This document shows, piece by piece, positions 7,505 through 10,407 of a stretch of DNA of 10,407 nucleotides (positions are counted from its first letter, which is position 1; the number at the start of each line of letters is the position of its first letter). Under the pieces are notes generated by a model. The model was not told the origin of the DNA. It made no database searches and saw only the letters and a list, made by a program, of their open reading frames with translations. The DNA comes from Nitriliruptorales bacterium (GTDB lineage: Bacteria > Actinomycetota > Nitriliruptoria > Euzebyales > Egibacteraceae): assembly GCA_007119305.1 (NCBI GenBank), contig SKPY01000547.1, positions 1 to 10,407 on the forward strand, read 5' to 3'. The position numbers and the translations under genes were made by a program.

Positions 7505-7790
7505 CCGCCGTGGGTCATCTGCGCTCGCCATGCTCGAACGCCACGGGCTCGCCGAGCTGCCGCTGTGGTGGGCATGCCGCCCCACCGACGTGCCCGTGAC
7601 CAACCAGCGCATCGTGCGTCCGCTGCGCATCTGGTCCGGCGCCGGACCGGACGTGGAGGCGCTGGACGCCATCGCCGCGCGACGGGCCGAGCCGCTGCGG
7701 GCCCTCGAGGGCCCCGCCGCTGCACCGCGGGCTGCTCGGGGTGCCACCCGGCGCCTGGGACACGGCCCGGCAAGAGCTGCAAAGCAACGG
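7505..7790 (+). other. Unidentified coding-like remnant after the ATPase fragment
   Basis: About 285 bases without a start signal. In the frame running from 7455 the composition stays strongly coding-like (C/G at third positions) through blocks such as LAMLERHGLAELPLWWACRP, TDVPVTNQRIVRPLRIWSG and PDVEALDAIAARRAEP. From about 7700 the better-looking frame shifts (HRGLLGVPPGAWDTARQEL). I do not recognise a family. It may be a decayed gene different from the ATPase, broken by a frameshift near 7700-7730. Confidence 0.35.
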
Positions 7791-7809
7791 GTTATCCACA
7801 TGGAAAACG

Positions 7810-7852
7810 TTGAACAGACACGGCTATGCCTGCATACTCGAACGTATGTACG
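7810..7852 (+). promoter_or_regulatory. Promoter with near-consensus LexA box, leaderless start
   Basis: TTGAAC (7810-7815) and CATACT (7833-7838) are 17 bases apart and each match 4 of 6 consensus bases. CGAACGTATGTACG (7839-7852) directly after the -10 matches the SOS box CGAACRNRYGTTCG at 13 of 14 positions (one T to A). The ATG at 7846 inside the box is 7 bases after the -10, so a transcript would be leaderless. This layout resembles the SOS boxes known in front of actinobacterial 13E12/DUF222 HNH genes, but no such gene follows here. Confidence 0.55.
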
Positions 7853-7965
7853 AGACCACGGGCGCAGCAGTGCAGGGCCAACGCCCCCACGGGCGCCTGC
7901 GACCGCCCGCGGGCGCCGGCGCACCGGCCTGCCGCACCATCCGCATCCCCCCACCCCCGCCCTGA
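7846..7965 (+). CDS. Possible leaderless mini-ORF of 39 codons; may be a truncated gene start
   Basis: Begins MYETTGAAVQGQRPHGRL and ends in a run of five prolines before TGA at 7963-7965. The only argument for expression is the promoter and LexA-like box at its start codon and the hairpin that covers its stop. No homology is recognised. It may be all that is left of an SOS-controlled gene whose body was deleted, or merely downstream low-complexity sequence. Confidence 0.25.
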   Translation: MYETTGAAVQGQRPHGRLRPPAGAGAPACRTIRIPPPPP

Positions 7966-7980
7966 CCCCCCAGGGCGGGG
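7955..7980 (+). terminator. Perfect 10-bp GC hairpin, terminator-like without T run
   Basis: CCCCGCCCTG (7955-7964), loop ACCCCC, CAGGGCGGGG (7971-7980). The stem has no mismatch. No T tract follows on either strand, so at most it is a tract-less actinobacterial terminator. It spans the stop of the 39-codon ORF. Confidence 0.4.
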
Positions 7981-8169
7981 CCGCCCCAGCCCGCCACGCA
8001 TCGACCTTGGGGCCCCCGCCGCCGCGACGCAGCGACGTCGACCGGGCCCGCCCGCGGCGCAGCGACGTCGACGCCAACTGCTCCCGACTGCTGCGCCCAC
8101 CCAAGCACCCCCACCGCCGGCCGTAGCCCCACCTGGGGCTGGTCTCGAACGGTAGCCACGCGCTCCGGT
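7981..8169. other. GC-rich non-coding stretch with repeats and a hairpin
   Basis: No credible gene on either strand; all open frames are Pro/Arg/Ala-rich compositional artefacts. It contains the direct repeat at 8022-8072 and a small perfect hairpin at 8125-8140 (AGCCCC, loop ACCT, GGGGCT). A CGAAC half-site at 8147 has no partner half. Confidence 0.5.
8022..8072. repeat. 21-bp direct repeat, two copies 30 bp apart
   Basis: CCGCG(A/G)CGCAGCGACGTCGAC occurs at 8022-8042 and 8052-8072 with one mismatch. Each copy ends in the palindrome CGACGTCG. The 30-bp period (about three helical turns) would place two such palindromes on the same DNA face. Function unknown. Confidence 0.6.
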
Positions 8170-8403
8170 TCACGCGTCGAGGGACGTGAGCGCCTCGCCG
8201 ATGGATTGGCGGGCGACTTCGAGCACGCGCTTGCGGCCGGCGGATGGTGCTTGCGCACGCAGCGGTGACACGGTGGTGGTGGAGCGCTCCAGCGCCAGCG
8301 GCGACTGCCCGTTCTGGCCCTGCCCGGCGAGCGCTGGCGCGTCGGGCGCCTGCTCCGCGGCGGCCTCGAGGCCGAGGCCGGTCGCGCCGATCAACGAGAT
8401 CAT
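8170..8403 (-). CDS. Doubtful 77-codon hypothetical ORF
   Basis: Reads MISLIGATGLGLEAAAEQAP at the start and GRKRVLEVARQSIGEALTSL near the end. The last part has coding-like third positions and could be the C-terminal tail of an older gene. No family recognised, no clear Shine-Dalgarno (only GCGGG nearby). It lies divergent to the YCII gene, 103 bases between. It may be a remnant or chance. Confidence 0.25.
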   Translation of the reverse strand: MISLIGATGLGLEAAAEQAPDAPALAGQGQNGQSPLALERSTTTVSPLRAQAPSAGRKRVLEVARQSIGEALTSLDA

Positions 8404-8506
8404 CGACCCGCGCGGTGGACACCCGCCGGCCTGTCGATGCCGCGACCCCTTGTTCGTCTTCCCTGGTGAGGCGGCACGCGGCCGCCCTGGACTCGAGGAG
8501 GGTCAC

Positions 8507-8866
8507 ATGCACGACCTGCTGCTGTACTACGGCGAGGAGCCGACCGAGCAGCCGTCCCAGGAGGAGACCGACGCCGAAATGGCGGAATGGTTCGCCTACG
8601 ACGACGCCATCAAGAAGGCCGGCGTCCACCTCGCCGGCGACGCGCTGCAGCCGTCTCAGACCGCGACGACAGTTCGGGTCAGGGGCGGCGAGCCAATCGT
8701 CACCGATGGGCCGTTCGCCGAGACGCGCGAGGTGCTCGGTGGCTTCGACGTCATTGACGTGCCCGACCTCGACACGGCGCTCGACTGGGCTGCCAGGTGC
8801 TCGGCCGCCAAGCGAGGGACCGTGGAGGTCCGGCCGATCATGGATCTCGAGGCCCCGCCGCAATGA
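8507..8866 (+). CDS. YCII/DGPF-family protein
   Basis: A 119-residue cytoplasmic protein of the YCII-related (DGPF) family. It starts MHDLLLYYGEE and carries the family signature DGPFAETREVLGGFDVI (67-83), followed by ALDWAARC in the second helix. Length is normal for the family. ATG 8507 is firm: AGGAGGG ends four bases before it. Members often neighbour ECF sigma factors and their function is poorly known; no sigma gene is visible here. The frame is open further upstream, but that part reads as non-coding. It ends 37 bases from the convergent HEPN gene; a 5-bp stem CCAGC-TCTGT-GCTGG (8886-8900) lies between them. Confidence 0.9.
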   Translation: MHDLLLYYGEEPTEQPSQEETDAEMAEWFAYDDAIKKAGVHLAGDALQPSQTATTVRVRGGEPIVTDGPFAETREVLGGFDVIDVPDLDTALDWAARCSAAKRGTVEVRPIMDLEAPPQ

Positions 8867-8903
8867 CCACGCCACGGGCAGCCGACCAGCTCTGTGCTGG
8901 CGA

Positions 8904-9377
8904 TCAGCTGCGCCATGGTGCGAGCCGTCCGCTGGCAACCAACTGCCGCGCCGTCTCGACCATCGCAGCCGCGTCACCAAGCGCCACCGCAACGTCCTCC
9001 TCGGCCACGCCGGCGTCGTGGGGTGTCGGGTACTCCACCGTGTGCCGCATGCGCCGGTAGCGGTTGAGCCGCTCGAACGGCCCGTCGAACTGCTCGGCGG
9101 CCGCTTCCGCCACTGTGGCATGCGATCCCTGGGCACGTGCCCGCAACCCCTGCATCTGCAGCAGGACCGCCGCGGCCTTGCGGGCGGCGTCATACGCCAG
9201 CGTGAACGCGCTGTCGGGGTCGCCATCGGCGACCGTGCGGGCACTGTCGAGCTGCCGTTCGCACACGCCGAGCTGCTGTGCGCCCCATTCCAGCGCCGCC
9301 GGTTGCTGCAGCCGCTCGAGCCGGCCTTCCTCGAGCAGCCGCTCGATGGCCGCGCGGCCGCCCTGCCAAAAGCTCAT
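8904..9377 (-). CDS. HEPN-domain protein, partner of the wHTH-nucleotidyltransferase (toxin-like)
   Basis: A 157-residue mostly helical protein of the HEPN superfamily. AYDAARKAAAVLLQMQGLR (61-79) is the typical second helix of HEPN proteins paired with nucleotidyltransferases. The candidate RNase motif is R106-X5-H112 within RYRRMRHTVEY (106-116), inside the R-X4-6-H range of the superfamily, with Y116 where HepT proteins also have a tyrosine nearby. The start at 9377 overlaps the TGA of the upstream gene as ATGA, preceded by GAGGGGGG, so translation is likely coupled. By analogy with HepT/MntA pairs it would be an RNase toxin that the nucleotidyltransferase silences by AMP addition; this is inference. 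It could also be a regulatory HEPN without RNase activity. Confidence 0.88.
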   Translation of the reverse strand: MSFWQGGRAAIERLLEEGRLERLQQPAALEWGAQQLGVCERQLDSARTVADGDPDSAFTLAYDAARKAAAVLLQMQGLRARAQGSHATVAEAAAEQFDGPFERLNRYRRMRHTVEYPTPHDAGVAEEDVAVALGDAAAMVETARQLVASGRLAPWRS

Positions 9378-9985
9378 CCACGACCCCCCTCTGCCTGCGT
9401 CGCTGCCCGGGTCACCGTGACGATCGGGCGCTGCCGCACCTCGGCGACCCACGGGTCCCCGGCGGGCTCTGCGTGCCACTGCGCCGGGGAGCGCACGATC
9501 ACGTCCACCGGTCGGCCCAGGCGCCGCTCCGCGCGGTCCGCCGCGTCGTACAACGCGGCCCGGTCGGCGTGCTCGGCGATGACGAGCACGTCGAGGTCAC
9601 CAACCGCGCGCGGCTCTCCGTGCCATGCCGCCGCCCACGATCCGACCACATGCACCTCCTCGACGCCGTCGATGTCGGCGAACTCCTCAAACAGCACCCG
9701 CGGGACCCCGAAGGTGGGGGTGAGCAGCTGCCGCAGCGGCTCGATGAGCGGGCTGTCGGAGTCCGCGGCCACGAGGCGAGTGTTGCCCAGGCGTCGGCTG
9801 GTGGCGATCCCGGCCTGCTCGGCGCGGTCAACCTCGCGCATCACCGTCGCCGGCGACACCCCGAGCTGGTCAGCGAGCTCGCGCAGCGTCCACTCCCGGC
9901 CCGGTTCGGCCAGGAGGGCGTCGAGCAGGCGGCCCTGCGTCTCGGAGCGCAGTAGCGGCAGCACCGACGGCGGCGAAGATTTCAT
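9374..9985 (-). CDS. Winged-HTH nucleotidyltransferase (MNT-type, antitoxin-like)
   Basis: A 203-residue fusion. Residues about 10-75 form a winged helix-turn-helix (EWTLRELADQLGVSPATVMR is the HTH, and RRLGNTRLVAA the wing). Residues about 95-170 form a minimal nucleotidyltransferase with GS at 115-116, D130-x-D132 and third carboxylate D161, so the active site looks intact. The GS to DxD spacing is 13 residues rather than about 10, as in the GSW-type wHTH-NTase family. ATG 9985 is chosen because a promoter and its -10 lie just upstream; the longer frame to 10039 would start before that promoter. A palindrome overlaps the start, so the HTH probably represses its own operon. First gene of a two-gene unit with the HEPN gene (ATGA overlap). 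Confidence 0.88.
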   Translation of the reverse strand: MKSSPPSVLPLLRSETQGRLLDALLAEPGREWTLRELADQLGVSPATVMREVDRAEQAGIATSRRLGNTRLVAADSDSPLIEPLRQLLTPTFGVPRVLFEEFADIDGVEEVHVVGSWAAAWHGEPRAVGDLDVLVIAEHADRAALYDAADRAERRLGRPVDVIVRSPAQWHAEPAGDPWVAEVRQRPIVTVTRAATQAEGGRG

Positions 9986-9998
9986 AACATGAATGTTA
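9985..9998. promoter_or_regulatory. Perfect palindrome at the start codon, candidate autorepressor operator
   Basis: TAACAT-GA-ATGTTA is a perfect 6-2-6 inverted repeat, A/T-rich in an otherwise GC-rich sequence. It reaches from the -10 edge to the first base of the ATG of the wHTH-nucleotidyltransferase. A dimeric winged-HTH protein bound here would cover the transcript start. Confidence 0.65.
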
Positions 9999-10026
9999 GC
10001 ATACAGGCCGTGAAATGAGCTGCCAT
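9998..10026 (-). promoter_or_regulatory. Promoter of the wHTH-NTase/HEPN operon
   Basis: On the minus strand ATGGCA (10026-10021) and TATGCT (10003-9998) are 17 bases apart, each matching 4 of 6 consensus bases. The start of transcription would fall near 9991, about six bases before the ATG, giving a very short leader; no Shine-Dalgarno is present. Confidence 0.6.
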
Positions 10027-10034
10027 GCGCCGCG

Positions 10035-10054
10035 GTCATCCTTCAGCGGATGAC
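10035..10054. repeat. 7-bp perfect inverted repeat upstream of the operon promoter
   Basis: GTCATCC (10035-10041), loop TTCAGC, GGATGAC (10048-10054). It lies just upstream of the -35 of the wHTH-NTase promoter, in the divergent region shared with the DUF255 gene. It may be a binding site or hairpin; no function is shown. Confidence 0.4.
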
Positions 10055-10149
10055 AACCCAACCGCCGCCCCCGCCCAGACCACGACCCGACCTTGGCGCC
10101 GGTCGCGCGCCTTGCACCGCCGCTGATGAACGCCGGCGTCGACCAGTAG

Positions 10150-10197
10150 GGTTGCAGGGACACGCGCGTGGGAGGCCCTGCCCACGACCACGCAACC
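10150..10197 (+). other. Structured leader segment before the DUF255 gene
   Basis: GGTTGC (10150-10155) can pair with GCAACC (10192-10197). Inside, GCAGGG (10154-10159) matches CCCTGC (10176-10181), CGTGGG (10167-10172) matches CCCACG (10181-10186), and CACGCGCGTG (10161-10170) is a palindrome. The inner pairings interleave and exclude each other in part, as in an alternating structure. It may be chance in GC-rich DNA. Confidence 0.3.
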
Positions 10198-10224
10198 ATC
10201 CGGATGCAGCGCGCGGAACCCGAT

Positions 10225-10237
10225 AAGGGGGTGATCC
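10225..10237 (+). promoter_or_regulatory. Extended Shine-Dalgarno of the DUF255 gene
   Basis: AAGGGGGTGATCC differs at one base from AAGGAGGTGATCC, the complement of the 16S rRNA 3' end. It lies 4 bases before the GTG at 10242 (about 10 from the G-rich core) and fixes that start; an in-frame TAA at 10224-10226 closes the frame upstream. Confidence 0.75.
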
Positions 10238-10241
10238 ACCA

Positions 10242-10407
10242 GTGGCAAACGAGCTGGCCAACGCGGCCTCACCGTACCTGCGCCAGCACGCCGAGAACCC
10301 CGTCGACTGGCGGGTTTGGGGCGACGAGGCGTTCGAGGAAGCGCGTCGCAGGGACGTGCCCGTCTTCCTGTCCGTCGGGTACGCCTCGTGCCACTGGTGT
10401 CACGTCA
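10242..10407 (+). CDS. DUF255 thioredoxin-domain protein (YyaL/SSP411-like), 5' end only
   Basis: The first 55 codons are visible. NAASPYLRQHAENPVDW (residues 7-23) and the CHWCH thioredoxin-like motif (C50, C53) in VFLSVGYASCHWCHV are hallmarks of the DUF255/SSP411 family, whose members are about 600-700 residues with an N-terminal thioredoxin fold and a C-terminal glycosidase-like (alpha/alpha toroid) part. Biochemical role unknown. The start is the GTG at 10242, supported by the Shine-Dalgarno and by the family N-terminus. The rest lies outside the window. Confidence 0.93.
   Translation, partial: MANELANAASPYLRQHAENPVDWRVWGDEAFEEARRRDVPVFLSVGYASCHWCHV

Noticed and set aside
7792..7800. 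TTATCCACA, a perfect DnaA box
   Set aside because: A single box with no cluster, no AT-rich unwinding region and no dnaA/dnaN or rep gene nearby. A 9-mer can occur by chance; no origin is claimed.
7143..8126. Long rightward open frame of 327 codons
   Set aside because: Its start lies inside the M-box on the opposite strand, and it runs through the ATPase remnant in only one of two needed frames and then through Arg/Pro-rich low-complexity sequence. It is an artefact of high GC content.
8145..8160. CGAAC half-site as a third LexA box
   Set aside because: The second half (GTTCG) is absent: the sequence continues GGTAGCCAC. Half-sites are common.
7355..9244. Leftward open frame of 629 codons
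   Set aside because: It lies antisense to the ATPase remnant and the YCII gene and overlaps the HEPN gene in another frame, with Arg/Ser/Ala-rich composition and no recognisable domain.
9986..10039. Longer N-terminus (18 extra residues) for the wHTH-nucleotidyltransferase
   Set aside because: It would begin upstream of the predicted -35 and -10, and the extra residues do not look like part of the winged HTH; the ATG at 9985 fits the promoter.

Overview
The window is GC-rich bacterial DNA with dense coding on both strands, GTG starts and strong C/G preference at third codon positions. The gene families (an actinobacterial-type GCS2 glutamate-cysteine ligase, an Rv2578c-type radical SAM protein, a DUF4916 Nudix protein, a wHTH-nucleotidyltransferase with a HEPN partner) and a LexA box of the CGAAC-N4-GTTCG type point to an actinobacterium. 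The genus cannot be read from this window. No rRNA, tRNA, CRISPR array or intact insertion sequence was seen.

Left part (1-4855): a glutamate-cysteine ligase gene runs leftward off the window edge. Divergent from it is a membrane-anchored GAF-PAS-GGDEF-EAL protein for cyclic-di-GMP turnover with both catalytic motifs intact. Its 3' end overlaps by 38 bases the 3' end of a leftward Rv2578c-type radical SAM gene. That radical SAM gene has a promoter whose spacer holds a full-consensus SOS (LexA) box, and its predicted transcript start falls on the GTG start codon, so it looks like a leaderless DNA-damage-inducible gene.

Middle part (4900-7212): leftward genes for a DUF4916 Nudix-fold protein and the magnesium channel MgtE. 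Upstream of mgtE is a very clear M-box (ykoK) magnesium riboswitch at about 7031-7182 on the minus strand. It has the signature sequence blocks and a perfect 9-bp closing helix, so magnesium should switch off mgtE and perhaps the Nudix gene behind it.

Decayed part (about 7213-8506): more than 1 kb without a convincing intact gene. It holds a P-type metal ATPase remnant whose actuator-domain piece is fused out of frame to a mutated DKTGT piece, an unidentified stretch with coding-like composition, and a good promoter with a near-consensus LexA box on a leaderless 39-codon ORF. It also has a 10-bp GC hairpin, a 21-bp direct repeat and a doubtful 77-codon ORF.

Right part (8507-10407): a YCII/DGPF-family protein; a leftward two-gene wHTH-nucleotidyltransferase/HEPN pair joined by an ATGA overlap, with a promoter and a perfect 14-bp palindrome at the start codon (a toxin-antitoxin-like module that probably represses itself); then the 5' end of a rightward DUF255 thioredoxin-domain (YyaL/SSP411-like) gene with an almost perfect extended Shine-Dalgarno sequence.
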